Part shown: one piece after another, positions 8,995 to 16,432 of the stretch
Layout of the letters: each line of letters opens with the position of its first letter
How positions within the stretch are numbered: position 1 is the stretch's first letter
Origin: an uncultured Verrucomicrobia subdivision 3 bacterium
GTDB taxonomy: Bacteria; Verrucomicrobiota; Verrucomicrobiia; Limisphaerales; UBA11358
Assembly (NCBI GenBank): GCA_903944085.1
Contig: CAJAQO010000004.1
Coordinates: 1 to 34,075, forward strand
Reading direction: 5' to 3'
Length of the DNA stretch: 34,075 bases
Position numbers and translations under genes: made by a program
The notes under the pieces: generated by a model
The model's input: the letters and a program-made list of their open reading frames with translations, nothing else
The model's database searches: none
Told to the model about the DNA's origin: nothing

Positions 8995-10968
8995 ATGCCG
9001 CACCAAACTATTTCCACCGAATCGCTGCAGCCGGAAGGCCGCACGTTCCCGCCGTCGCCTGCCGTCATTGAACACGCACTCATCAACGCCGCGCAATACG
9101 ATGCCTTGTATCAGCTTTCCCTTCGTGAGCCGGAAAAATTCTGGCTGGAACAGGCGCGCGCGCTGGAGTGGTTCAAGCCGCCCCAGCATGCGCTGAAATA
9201 TGACTGGGACACCAACGCGCGGAAGATTGAGCACACCTGGTTTGAAGACGGCCAGCTCAATCTCACTATCAACTGCCTTGACCGCCACCTCAAAACGCGC
9301 GGCGACCAAACCGCCATCATCTGGCAGGGCGAGCCGGAAGAAGATGTGAAGCGCATCACCTACGCGGAGTTGCACGCGGAAGTTTGCAAATTTGCCAACG
9401 TGCTGAAATCGCTCGGCGTCCAAAAAGGCGACCGCGTGGCCATTTACATGCCGATGATTCCCGAAGCGGCTGTCGCGATGCTGGGCTGCGCGCGCATCGG
9501 CGCGATTCATTCCGTGGTGTTCGGCGGCTTCAGCTCGGACGCGCTCGCCGGCCGCATCAACGATTCCGAATGCAAATTGCTCGTCACGGCCAATGTCTCT
9601 TTGCGCGCCGGCAAACACGTTCCGCTCAAGGAACTCGCCGACGCCGCGCTCAAGCACACGCCCAGCATCCAGCACGTCATCGTGGTCCAGCGCAACGCCG
9701 AACCGTGCAACTTTGTTCCTGTCCGCGACAAGTGGTATCACGAATTGATGGCGAAGGCTTCGGCGGATTGTCCGGCGGAAAAACTGAACGCCGAGGATTA
9801 TCTTTTCATCCTCTACACCTCCGGCTCCACCGGCAAACCGAAAGGCGTGGTTCACAGCACCGCCGGTTATTTGCTCTGGTGCGCGCTCACGCACAAATAC
9901 GTTTTTGATATCCACGAAGGCGACGTTTATTTCTGCACGGCCGACATCGGCTGGGTCACCGGCCACAGCTATGTGGTTTATGGCCCGCTTTGCAACGGCG
10001 GCACCACCGTGATGTTTGAAGGCGTGCCGACTTATCCTGACGCTGGACGGCTTTGGCATATTGTCGAGAAGTTCAAGGTGAATTCCTTTTACACCGCGCC
10101 CACCGCCATTCGCGCGCTCATCCGCCTCGGCGATGAATGGCCGGCGAAATATGATCTCAGCTCCCTGCGTGTCCTCGGCACCGTCGGCGAACCCATCAAT
10201 CCCGAAGCGTGGCTCTGGTATCACAAACACATCGGCCGCGAGCGCTGCCCCATCGTGGACACTTGGTGGCAGACCGAGACCGGCGGACATCTCATCACCG
10301 CCCTGCCCGGCGCGCATACGTTGAAACCCGGCAGCGCCAACCGCGCGTTCTTTGGCGTGGAGCCGGTGGTCTTGCGCGACGACGGCACCGAATGCAAGCC
10401 CAACGAAGGCGGCAAACTCTGCATCAAAAAACCCTGGCCCGGCATCATGCGCACGACCTGGGGCGATCATCACCGCTTCATCAACACCTATTTTTCCACG
10501 TTCAAGGACATGTATTTCACCGGCGACGGCTGCCGCGTGGATGCCGACGGCGATTACTGGCTCCTTGGTCGCGTAGATGACGTGGTGAACGTCTCCGGTC
10601 ATCGCATCGGCACCGCGGAAGTCGAGAGTGCGCTCGTGAGCCACGCGAAAGTCGCCGAAGCCGCCGTCGCGCCCATGCCGCACGACATCAAAGGCCAGGC
10701 GCTCTACGCCTTCGTGACGCTCAAGGACGGCATCGCCGAGAGCGAAGATTTAAAGAAAGAACTTGCCGCGCACGTCCGCAAAGAAATCGGTGCCATTGCC
10801 GTGCCGGATAAAATCCAGTTCGCGCCCGGTCTGCCGAAAACGCGTTCCGGCAAAATCATGCGCCGCATCCTCCGCAAGATCGCCGAGAACCAGACCGACC
10901 AAATCGGCGACATCACGACCTTGGCCGATCCCGGTGTGGTGGATGCGCTGGTGAAGGGGAAACAATGA
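8995..10968 (+). CDS. acs: Acetyl-CoA synthetase, AMP-forming
   Basis: The enzyme makes acetyl-CoA from acetate, ATP and CoA through acetyl-AMP in the cytoplasm, the high-affinity route for acetate use. From ATG 8995 it has 657 residues, close to E. coli Acs (652). The frame is open to 8899, but the extra 32 codons have no family counterpart, so 8995 is preferred; no strong Shine-Dalgarno is seen at either. Visible motifs are the adenylate-forming P-loop [12 protein letters not shown] (residues 274-285), [28 protein letters not shown], and the C-terminal [11 protein letters not shown], whose K620 matches the catalytic lysine that is acetylated in many bacteria. The usual GGRKIP-type stretch reads [11 protein letters not shown] consensus TTGACA lies just upstream. 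The next gene starts 12 bp after the stop. Confidence 0.97.
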   Translation: MPHQTISTESLQPEGRTFPPSPAVIEHALINAAQYDALYQLSLREPEKFWLEQARALEWFKPPQHALKYDWDTNARKIEHTWFEDGQLNLTINCLDRHLKTRGDQTAIIWQGEPEEDVKRITYAELHAEVCKFANVLKSLGVQKGDRVAIYMPMIPEAAVAMLGCARIGAIHSVVFGGFSSDALAGRINDSECKLLVTANVSLRAGKHVPLKELADAALKHTPSIQHVIVVQRNAEPCNFVPVRDKWYHELMAKASADCPAEKLNAEDYLFILYTSGSTGKPKGVVHSTAGYLLWCALTHKYVFDIHEGDVYFCTADIGWVTGHSYVVYGPLCNGGTTVMFEGVPTYPDAGRLWHIVEKFKVNSFYTAPTAIRALIRLGDEWPAKYDLSSLRVLGTVGEPINPEAWLWYHKHIGRERCPIVDTWWQTETGGHLITALPGAHTLKPGSANRAFFGVEPVVLRDDGTECKPNEGGKLCIKKPWPGIMRTTWGDHHRFINTYFSTFKDMYFTGDGCRVDADGDYWLLGRVDDVVNVSGHRIGTAEVESALVSHAKVAEAAVAPMPHDIKGQALYAFVTLKDGIAESEDLKKELAAHVRKEIGAIAVPDKIQFAPGLPKTRSGKIMRRILRKIAENQTDQIGDITTLADPGVVDALVKGKQ

Positions 10969-10980
10969 TTACCAAAATCA

Positions 10981-11811
10981 GTGAACTATAACCTCACAAA
11001 ACAGCAAAAAGATTTGGCACGATGGATTGTGGGAGAAGTGCGGGCTGAAAAATTCTCTGAAAGTTTCACCGTCTTTTGGCTCCTCAATGGTGCTGCGATT
11101 GTAGGAACGAACGAAGCATCTCGCAATGGATTGCAGGTCCAAGGTCTCAACCAAGGAGAGCTAGACGCACTCTTTGAAGCGAAGCTAATTGTGCAAGCCA
11201 TAAAGTATCGTGAGTCGGGTTTGGAGGAATCACGCCGATGCACACTCACCGAGCGGGCATATCGCGGCGTTGATACAAATTTTGCAGAAGAGGAGGAAAT
11301 CGCGCCTGTTTCGACACTCGCACAACCACATCCGCCTGAAATCGCAATGTCATTGGATCGTTTGCGCGCAAAATATCCAGATCCCAAAAAGGTCGGTTTT
11401 TTAGTAATGCGTTTTACAGCAGCCAAACCCTTCGCGAAGATTGTCGAAATCATCAAACAAACGGGCGAGCAGCACGGGTTGACAATTATACGCGCTGACG
11501 AGAATGAATTTCATGCCGACCTGTGGGGCAACGTCCGCACACATTTACACGGTTGTGGCTTTGGAATTGCGGTTTATGAACGAATTGAAACCAATGAGCC
11601 AAACGCAAATGTCGGCCTTGAAGTTGGATATTTGATGGCAATGAACAAGCCCGTTCTTTTGTTTAAGGATAAAACGGTAGAAACACTCCCAGCCGATCTT
11701 GCAGGAAAGCTTTACAAACTATTTGATCCTCATGATCCCGAAGGGACAATTCCAACTCAATTGACTAAATGGCTGGAGGATTACGGCATTGTCATTCCTA
11801 AACATTCGTAG
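10981..11811 (+). CDS. Winged-helix plus TIR/nucleoside-deoxyribosyltransferase-like protein
   Basis: This 276-residue protein is not confidently named. Residues 1-110 look like a winged-helix region, ending in the phrase RRCTLTERAYRGVDTNF. Residues 133-276 look Rossmann-like: VGFLVMRFT, a helix, TIIRADENEF, a strand with CGFGIAVYERI, then NANVGLEVGYLMAMNKPVLLFKD. The conserved Glu in GLEVGY is placed as in TIR NADases and nucleoside 2-deoxyribosyltransferases, so nucleotide or NAD binding or cleavage is inferred. Similar proteins turn up in defence-type settings, but that is recollection, not shown here. Start is GTG 10981; the ATG at 10965 is out of frame and closes at once. The gene is visibly more AT-rich than its neighbours and is followed by a repeat field, both consistent with horizontal acquisition. 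Co-transcription with acs is possible given the 12-bp gap. Confidence 0.88.
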   Translation: MNYNLTKQQKDLARWIVGEVRAEKFSESFTVFWLLNGAAIVGTNEASRNGLQVQGLNQGELDALFEAKLIVQAIKYRESGLEESRRCTLTERAYRGVDTNFAEEEEIAPVSTLAQPHPPEIAMSLDRLRAKYPDPKKVGFLVMRFTAAKPFAKIVEIIKQTGEQHGLTIIRADENEFHADLWGNVRTHLHGCGFGIAVYERIETNEPNANVGLEVGYLMAMNKPVLLFKDKTVETLPADLAGKLYKLFDPHDPEGTIPTQLTKWLEDYGIVIPKHS

Positions 11812-11824
11812 TCATTTTGAAAAT

Positions 11825-11967
11825 AGCCCAGAACTTTAGTTCTGGGTTGTGGGCATCCATGTGTCATAAGTCCCATCGGGACGAAAGAAAGCCTCTGTCG
11901 TCCCTGCCTATGAATCGGTCGTGCCGTTTTCCCAGCCTTGAAAGGCTGGGCAATTTTCAGGGTCAAC
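11825..11967 (+). repeat. Composite hairpin repeat, copy A
   Basis: Copy A is a module of about 140 bp: CCCAGAACTTTAGTTCTGGG hairpin (11827-11846), then GTCCC-ATC-GGGAC (11870-11882) followed by GAAAGAA, a GTCGTCCCTGCC segment, and a CCCAGCC...GGCTGGG hairpin (11931-11950). Its third hairpin is degenerate compared with copy B, lacking the GGGAC arm. Confidence 0.85.
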
Positions 11968-12364
11968 TTGCCGCCATCCTGAAAGGATGGCCATCATTCA
12001 GCCCGGCGTTGCCGCGCAGCGGCTACGCCGGGTAACGCGCCAAAACGAAATCAATCCTGAAGGGATTGAATCACCGCCGGATCGCACCGCGATTCAACGC
12101 CGGTGGCGTAGAATTATTTTCCAACCGCAAACCCAAGGTAGCGCCGGCGGCGCAACCTTGGGCTGAATGATTGAATCCCGTTGGGATTCACCCGCCAATT
12201 TCAGCGCCGCAGGCGCGGCATCTTTGTAGCCATCCAAACCCAAAACCCCTCCAGCCCCGTCGGGGCGGCATATTTTGTTGGTGTGGATGTCGCTCCTACG
12301 GAACTAAAATCATTTATCCTTCCACAAACTACAAAGATGTCAGCCCTACGGGCTTCCCCGAAAA

Positions 12365-12505
12365 TAGCCCAGAACTTTAGTTCTGGGTTATGGGCGTCAA
12401 TCTGCCCTGAGTCCCGTCCGGGACGAAAGAACGCCGCTGTCGTCCCTGCCGGGACTATGAATTGGCCGGGCCGTTTTCCCAGCCATGAATGGCTGGGCTA
12501 TTATC
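12365..12505 (+). repeat. Composite hairpin repeat, copy B
   Basis: Copy B has the same order as copy A, about 540 bp downstream and in the same orientation. The first hairpin is identical (12368-12387), the second is GTCCCGTCCGGGAC (12411-12424), the third, GTCCC-TGCC-GGGAC (12442-12455), is intact, and the last (12478-12497) differs from copy A by a compensated pair (CCAT/ATGG against CCTT/AAGG). Confidence 0.85.
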
Positions 12506-12512
12506 GGGAATC

Positions 12513-12965
12513 TTACCCAGTGCCGTAGGCGCTGGCATATTTGCATCCACCCCCAAACCTCGATACGAACGGCAAAGGTCTGCGCGCGACTGGCAAAGAC
12601 GGAATTCTGCCGGAATTCCCGGTATCAACAGTGGTTCGTTTGATCCGGCCAAGAAAGCCCAGGTCACGGGTGACGTTTTTTACGGGTTTGACAACCTTGC
12701 TTGAGCCTTTGACGACGTTTCCCAAGACATCGGCAATGTTTCTTTCCTCGTTGACGACGTTTCCAAACATTTCGGCGACGTCTCTTTTCACTTCGGCGAC
12801 GTCTCTTTTCATTTCGGTGACGATTCTTTTCATTTCGGTGACGATTCTTTTCATTTTGGCGACGCTCCGGAATGCGTTGGCGGGACGGTTCGGCGCGTTG
12901 ATGCCATTGCTTGCTTTCACGGAATCGTCCGCAGTTGATTGAATAGCTTGCGTGAAACAATGCAT
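12513..12965 (-). CDS. Possible small coiled-coil protein encoded by the 21-bp repeat
   Basis: An open frame of 150 codons on minus spans the minisatellite. From about residue 38 to 85 it reads as continuous heptads with hydrophobic residues at a/d-like spacing (MKRIVTE twice, MKRDVAE, VKRDVAE, MFGNVVN, EERNIAD, VLGNVVK). The 21-bp period preserves frame, as expected for a real coiled coil, but a 21-bp repeat does so in every frame, and the plus strand is also open across it. No convincing ribosome site is seen and the C-terminal part runs into the hairpin field. No family is recognised; it may be non-coding. Confidence 0.3.
   Translation of the reverse strand: MHCFTQAIQSTADDSVKASNGINAPNRPANAFRSVAKMKRIVTEMKRIVTEMKRDVAEVKRDVAEMFGNVVNEERNIADVLGNVVKGSSKVVKPVKNVTRDLGFLGRIKRTTVDTGNSGRIPSLPVARRPLPFVSRFGGGCKYASAYGTG
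12672..12864. repeat. 21-bp minisatellite
   Basis: A GACG tetramer recurs in strict 21-bp phase at 12672, 12714, 12756, 12777, 12798, 12819, 12840 and 12861, with degenerate units at 12693 and 12735. The units from 12777 to 12860 are nearly identical. On minus, one frame reads the units as coiled-coil-like heptads (MKRIVTE, MKRDVAE and so on). Confidence 0.9.
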
Positions 12966-12982
12966 TCGCTAAACTTGCGCCG

Positions 12983-13138
12983 ATGAAATTTACCCTGGCC
13001 ATTTTTGTATTTTTGCTGTTCGCCTTCTTCATCAGTTGGGGCGTCATTGAAATGCTCAAGGGCCGCCCGTGGCTGCTGCTCGCGGCGGTGGGCGTGTTTC
13101 TCGGCTCGTTCATCAAGTTTGGCTGCCAGTCCCATTGA
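12983..13138 (+). CDS. Small two-helix membrane protein
   Basis: This 51-residue ORF starts at ATG 12983 (MKFTLAIFVFLLF). It has two hydrophobic segments, about residues 3-22 and 30-47, split by a short charged turn (EMLKGRP), and ends FGCQSH. No family is recognised. Compact composition, GC-rich third positions and a position 44 bp ahead of the CcsA-like gene on the same strand suggest a real inner-membrane protein, possibly co-transcribed with it. A structural or assembly role in the cytochrome/haem group would be a guess. Confidence 0.7.
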   Translation: MKFTLAIFVFLLFAFFISWGVIEMLKGRPWLLLAAVGVFLGSFIKFGCQSH

Positions 13139-13139
13139 T

Positions 13140-13167
13140 AATTTGAAATTTCAAATTTGAAATTTCA
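13140..13167 (+). repeat. 28-bp AT-rich repeat of 7-bp period ahead of the CcsA-like gene
   Basis: Four 7-bp units alternate AATTTGA and AATTTCA, giving two perfect copies of a 14-mer; the first 18 bp form a perfect palindrome. It fills most of the gap between the small membrane ORF and the CcsA-like gene, 15 bp before the latter's ATG, so it may affect translation or transcription there. Confidence 0.85.
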
Positions 13168-13182
13168 GATTAAGCTGTCCCC

Positions 13183-14004
13183 ATGGCTTGGTTCACCGAC
13201 CGACATTTTTTCCTGCTGGCCGTGACGTTTTACGGCTTGAGCACCATCTACTCGGTTTTTCTCTGGCGCAAAGGTTTCCGCCGGGACGACTGGGTCAACT
13301 ACCTGCTGCTGGCGGGTGGCGTGGCGCTGCACACACTGGCCATGACCAAGCGCGGCTTGACGCTGCATAGTTGCCCCGTCAACAATCTCTACGAAGCCAC
13401 GACCTTCCTGCTCTGGGCGCTCGGCCTCGCGTGTCTGGTTTATTCGCTGCTGCCGCGCTTCAAATTTCTCGCCGCGTTCACCGCGCCGGTATTGTTCACC
13501 ATCGGCGTGTTTGCGCTCATGCCGTCGCTCGATCCGCCGCACGGGCCGAAGCCGGAATTTTCCGGGGCGCTGCGCAGCTTGCACGCGGCGACGATCCTGC
13601 AAGCTTACGGCGCGTTCGGCCTCGCGGCGGTGGCGGCGGGCATGTTTCTGATGCAGCACCACGACCTGAAATTTCACAAGCTCCGCGCCATGCTGTCGTT
13701 GCTGCCATCCATCCAGCGGCTGGAACTCATCACGCGGCGGCTCACGTTCGTCGGCTTTGGCCTGCTGACCATTGGCCTCGTCGCCGGGGAACAACTGCCG
13801 CGCCAGGCTGGCATGCCGTATTTTTCGGATGCCAAAGTCATCTGGTCCGCCCTGCTCTGGCTTGTGTATCTGGAGTTGCTCGCGGCGCGGACGTTCTTCG
13901 GGCGCTCCACCCGGCGCTTTACCATCGGCGTCATCATCGCCTTCGCGGCGTTGCTCCTGACGTTCTGGATCACGAACCTTTATTCCGGTCTGCACAACCA
14001 ATGA
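13183..14004 (+). CDS. Cytochrome c assembly protein, CcsA/HemX-like
   Basis: This 273-residue integral membrane protein has about eight hydrophobic segments, the layout of the cytochrome C assembly (CcsA/HemX) family, which handles haem export or holocytochrome c assembly, or in HemX modulates HemA levels. Family-like features are YEATTFLLWALGLACLVYSLLPRF in segment three, LHAATILQAYGAFGLAAVAAGMFLMQHH, and a late WSALLWLVYLELL segment. The classic WWD haem-binding motif is not evident, so the HemX side of the family is more likely. Start ATG 13183 is followed at once by the first hydrophobic segment. The gene ends 106 bp before the preferred hemA start, the usual HemX-HemA order, supporting a haem-linked role. 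Confidence 0.88.
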   Translation: MAWFTDRHFFLLAVTFYGLSTIYSVFLWRKGFRRDDWVNYLLLAGGVALHTLAMTKRGLTLHSCPVNNLYEATTFLLWALGLACLVYSLLPRFKFLAAFTAPVLFTIGVFALMPSLDPPHGPKPEFSGALRSLHAATILQAYGAFGLAAVAAGMFLMQHHDLKFHKLRAMLSLLPSIQRLELITRRLTFVGFGLLTIGLVAGEQLPRQAGMPYFSDAKVIWSALLWLVYLELLAARTFFGRSTRRFTIGVIIAFAALLLTFWITNLYSGLHNQ

Positions 14005-14082
14005 AACTGCGGTGCCGAGTGACAATTAATGATTGGCGTCCGGCGCAAGCCGGCGGCCGGCGGATTGTGCGGCGGGGTTCCG

Positions 14083-14110
14083 TTCAACCTTCAACCTCCA
14101 ACTGGCAACC
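14083..14110 (+). repeat. 28-bp repeat of 7-bp period immediately before the hemA start
   Basis: Four 7-bp units lie end to end: TTCAACC, TTCAACC, TCCAACT, GGCAACC. The block ends on the base before the preferred TTG start of hemA, so it occupies the place where a Shine-Dalgarno would be expected; none is visible. Confidence 0.8.
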
Positions 14111-15157
14111 TTGATTTCCGTTGTTGTCATCGGTTTGAGCCACCGTTCCGCGCCCGTGGAGTTGCGCGAGCGTTTCGCCTTTGCCGGCGAAACGATTCCC
14201 GGCGCGCTCCAGGCCTTGCGCGACGCCGGCCTCGCCACCGAGGCCACGATTCTCTCGACCTGCAACCGCGTGGAACTTTACGTCGCCACGCCGCTCGCGG
14301 CCGAAACGGCGTTTGTGGAATTGAAAAAATTCCTCGTCGCGCATCACGCGTTCGACGGCGCGCTAGGCGATGAACTTTACACCTTCGCCGAGCCGCAGAG
14401 TTTGCATCATCTTTTCAAAGTCGCCAGTGGACTCGACTCCATGGTCATCGGCGAGACGGAAATTTTCGGCCAGCTCAAGCAGGCTTACGAACTCGCCTTC
14501 ACGCACAAGTTCACCGGCGCGCGGCTGAACAAAGCTTTCCAGCGCGCCTTCAACGTCGCCAAGCACATCCGCACCGAAACGAACATCCAGCGTGGCAGCG
14601 TGTCCGTGATGTCCGCCGCCGTGGAGCTGGCGGAAAAGATTTTCACCTCGCTCGCCGAGCACGAAGTCCTCGTCATCGGTGCCGGCGAAACCAGCGAAAA
14701 GACCGCCCGCGCCCTGCTCTCGCGCGGTGCGCGCGGCGTGGTGGTGACCAACCGTTCGCCCGAACGCGCCGCCGCGCTCGCGGCGGAACTCGGCGGCCGT
14801 TCCGTGCCGTTTGAGCAATGGCCGGACGAGTTTGAGAAAATTGACATCGCCGTCAGCAGCACCGCCGCGCCGCATCACATTCTTGACCGCGCGACGCTGG
14901 CACCGTTGATGAAGCGCCGCAAAAACCGGCCGCTGCTGCTCATTGACATCGCCGTGCCGCGCGACATTGACCCCGCCGTGAACGAGCTGGACAATGTCTA
15001 TCTCTACAACGTGGACGACCTGCAAAGCATCGCCAACGAATATCTGAATCTGCGCCGGGAAGAAGTGGCCCGCTGCGAACAAATCATCGCCGAGAAGGTC
15101 GCCGCGCTGCTCGCGGCCAATCAGGCTGCCGGCGCGCATCGCCACGGCGAAACCTAA
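14111..15157 (+). CDS. hemA: Glutamyl-tRNA reductase
   Basis: The enzyme reduces glutamyl-tRNA with NADPH to glutamate-1-semialdehyde, the first step of C5 haem synthesis. TTG 14111 is preferred because it gives VVVIGLSHRSAPVELRERF, the usual N-terminus; the frame is open to TTG 14033 but the extra codons are not family-like. Seen are the catalytic cysteine in STCNRVELY, GLDSMVIGETEIFGQLKQAY, the NADPH-binding VLVIGAGETSEKTARALL, VVVTNRSPERA, and VYLYNVDDLQSIANEYL. At 348 residues it is about 70 shorter than E. coli HemA (418): it stops early in the C-terminal dimerisation helices. No frameshifted remainder is seen after the stop. The start is flush with a 7-bp-period repeat and lacks an obvious ribosome site, suggesting weak or regulated initiation. 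Confidence 0.94.
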   Translation: MISVVVIGLSHRSAPVELRERFAFAGETIPGALQALRDAGLATEATILSTCNRVELYVATPLAAETAFVELKKFLVAHHAFDGALGDELYTFAEPQSLHHLFKVASGLDSMVIGETEIFGQLKQAYELAFTHKFTGARLNKAFQRAFNVAKHIRTETNIQRGSVSVMSAAVELAEKIFTSLAEHEVLVIGAGETSEKTARALLSRGARGVVVTNRSPERAAALAAELGGRSVPFEQWPDEFEKIDIAVSSTAAPHHILDRATLAPLMKRRKNRPLLLIDIAVPRDIDPAVNELDNVYLYNVDDLQSIANEYLNLRREEVARCEQIIAEKVAALLAANQAAGAHRHGET

Positions 15158-15290
15158 CGTGCGCCGGACAAAAGCCGGTCAGTCTTACCGGCAGCGGGGT
15201 CGGGAGTTGCAGCCGGCGGAGCGGTTCTTTCTCGACATCGTCCACCCCAAGCTGCCTTTGGCCGTAAAGGGGGCAGTCCTAATTTCATTT

Positions 15291-15324
15291 AAAAATAGAA
15301 GGAGCCGGACTTGCGTCCGGCTCC
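15291..15324 (-). terminator. Rho-independent terminator (minus)
   Basis: The hairpin GGAGCCGGAC-TTGC-GTCCGGCTCC (15301-15324) has a 10-bp perfect stem. Read on minus it is followed by TTCTATTTTT; on plus there is no T-run. It would end the RNA candidate, and possibly the HDOD transcript 257 bp upstream. Confidence 0.8.
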
Positions 15325-15500
15325 CTTGGTGATGAGGTATATACGCCTTCACCCAGACGTTCAGTTGGCGGCGCGGCCAACCTTAATCGCTGTCCAAACC
15401 GCGCCACAAGCAAAACCTCTGTGCCAACCCTAAACGGACAGCGAAATTATTTATGTGCTTACGTTGCCTCAGATGCCGCCATTGGCAAGGGCGTATATTG
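15295..15500 (-). ncRNA. Candidate structured RNA with nested helices and a terminator
   Basis: On minus, three nested helices lie in order. The closing stem pairs 15490-15498 with 15339-15347 (9 bp); after a C/A mismatch it can continue UUGCC with GGUGA. A second pairs 15475-15481 with 15366-15372 (7 bp). An apical stem pairs 15436-15444 with 15387-15395 (9 bp). Between the last two is a large asymmetric bubble (about 30 and 14 nt). A terminator follows within 15 nt. Alternative pairings exist: 15364-15369 with 15376-15381, and 15370-15376 with 15399-15405, both exclusive with the nested form. A TTGACA lies at 15520-15525, but the -10 is unclear. Closing stem, bubble and apical stem in about 160 nt recall 6S RNA; this is architecture only, not an identification. 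It could also be the 3' UTR of the HDOD transcript. Confidence 0.45.
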
Positions 15501-15580
15501 CGAGACATCAACTTTATTTTGTCAATCGGTCGCGCTGTGCTCCCCGGCTCTGCCGGCGGTGCGGGATTGTGCCACCGCTT

Positions 15581-16432
15581 TCAGACCTGCATCTGCAAGA
15601 GACTCGACACCCGTTCGAGCGCCCGGTTGACCTCTTGCACCACTGCCGGCACTTCTTTGGGCGTCAACTCCACCAAAGCCATGGCTTCCGGACAAGCTTC
15701 CACGGCCGGGGATGCGCCGACGGAATCCGCCATTAGCTGGTGTGCCAGGCTGTTGGCGAAATTCACCGTCGCCGCCAAACGCTTATGCTCGCCGGCCAGG
15801 GCGGGCGATTGATGATGCAATTGCACGGCGAGACAGATGCTGGCCGGCAGCCCCCAGCGGGCCAGCAACCGGCCCCCCAGCGCGGCGTGGCTGAAGCCAA
15901 TGGTCTTTTCCTCGAACGCCGTCAGTTCGGGACCGGTCCGGCGGGTGTTGTGCAGCATCTCGGCGTAAATGACACCTTCCAGCGAAACGAAAATAAGCTT
16001 GCCGATATCATGCAGCAGGCCGGCGGTGAACGCCACCGAGTCCATCACCTGCACCCGCCGGCCAAGCACGGAGGCGGCCACGGCCGTGGTGACCGAATGC
16101 CGCCACAGTTGCGTGGCATTCCAGGTATATTTGGAGCGCACCTCGCGCATTGTGCGCGAAGCCAGCAGGCCAATCACGATGGTGTAGATCTCGTATAAGC
16201 CAAGCCGGCTCACCGCCTCGAACATGTCTTCGGCGGGGTTCGTGCCTTGGAAATAGCCGCTGTTGCACCGTTGCAGCGTGGCGGCGGTCAGCGACGGGTC
16301 GTATTTGATCAGCTTGACGATGCGGTCAATGTCGCGGTCAGGATCGCTGAAGAGTTCAAGCAGTTGAACGGCCACTGTCGGGGCCGGCGGCAGGTTCTGC
16401 ACGTTGTCCAAGTAGCGGTCAATTATATTCAT
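15581..16432 (-). CDS. HDOD-domain signalling protein (first of two)
   Basis: This 283-residue cytoplasmic protein carries one HDOD domain, about residues 10-215, an HD-related helical domain found in bacterial signalling and gene regulation, usually without proven phosphohydrolase activity. Visible are LPPAPTVAVQLLELFSDPDRD, DPSLTAATLQRCNSGYF, LWRHSVTTAVAASVL and GLLHDIGKLIF, in which the HD pair is retained. The tail (residues 215-283) is helical. ATG 16432 has TGGA a few bases upstream. It is a paralogue of the next minus-strand gene, sharing domain order, the opening D-x-L-PPAP phrase and nearly the same length. It is the last gene of the chemosensory cluster, with its own 373-bp upstream region. 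Confidence 0.92.
   Translation of the reverse strand: MNIIDRYLDNVQNLPPAPTVAVQLLELFSDPDRDIDRIVKLIKYDPSLTAATLQRCNSGYFQGTNPAEDMFEAVSRLGLYEIYTIVIGLLASRTMREVRSKYTWNATQLWRHSVTTAVAASVLGRRVQVMDSVAFTAGLLHDIGKLIFVSLEGVIYAEMLHNTRRTGPELTAFEEKTIGFSHAALGGRLLARWGLPASICLAVQLHHQSPALAGEHKRLAATVNFANSLAHQLMADSVGASPAVEACPEAMALVELTPKEVPAVVQEVNRALERVSSLLQMQV

Larger units (their letters stand above)
11818..12534. repeat. Dense field of small intergenic hairpins, many with 3-nt loops
   Basis: About fourteen near-perfect hairpins lie in 700 bp. Examples: 11827-11846 (9-bp stem), 11870-11882 (loop ATC), 11931-11950, 11973-11991 (8-bp stem, loop GAA), 12002-12032 (8-bp outer stem plus inner GCCGC-GCA-GCGGC), 12052-12068, 12132-12162 (8-bp outer stem plus inner GCGCC-GGC-GGCGC), 12172-12190 (8-bp stem, loop GTT), 12204-12216 (GCA), 12254-12266 (GTC), 12342-12354 (TAC), 12368-12387, 12411-12424, 12442-12455, 12478-12497 and 12518-12534 (GTA). 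No protein gene is evident. The architecture resembles REP/RAYT-type repeats; no RAYT transposase gene is in the window. Confidence 0.85.
15158..15580. other. Convergent intergenic region between hemA and HDOD protein
   Basis: No protein gene is supported here. The plus-strand part next to hemA (15158-15300) shows nothing recognisable. The rest holds a minus-strand structured RNA candidate (15339-15498), its terminator (15301-15324 plus T-tract) and a TTGACA (15520-15525, minus). Confidence 0.6.

Noticed and set aside
8860-10683. Minus-strand open frame of 607 codons opposite acs
   Set aside because: The plus strand is plainly acetyl-CoA synthetase; the antisense product has no motif.
10965-10991. 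ATG overlapping the acs stop as start of the TIR-like gene
   Set aside because: It is out of frame with the gene and closes after eight codons.
11818-12534. CRISPR array
   Set aside because: The repeated units differ in sequence, are hairpins rather than uniform repeats, have no regular unique spacers, and no cas gene is present.
15160-15328. Short plus-strand ORF after hemA as the missing C-terminus of HemA
   Set aside because: Its translation (starting VRRTKAGQSYRQ) does not resemble HemA dimerisation helices, and it runs into the terminator.
15364-15405. tRNA-like element
   Set aside because: There is no cloverleaf with T-loop and anticodon arm; the pairing fits the nested RNA structure instead.
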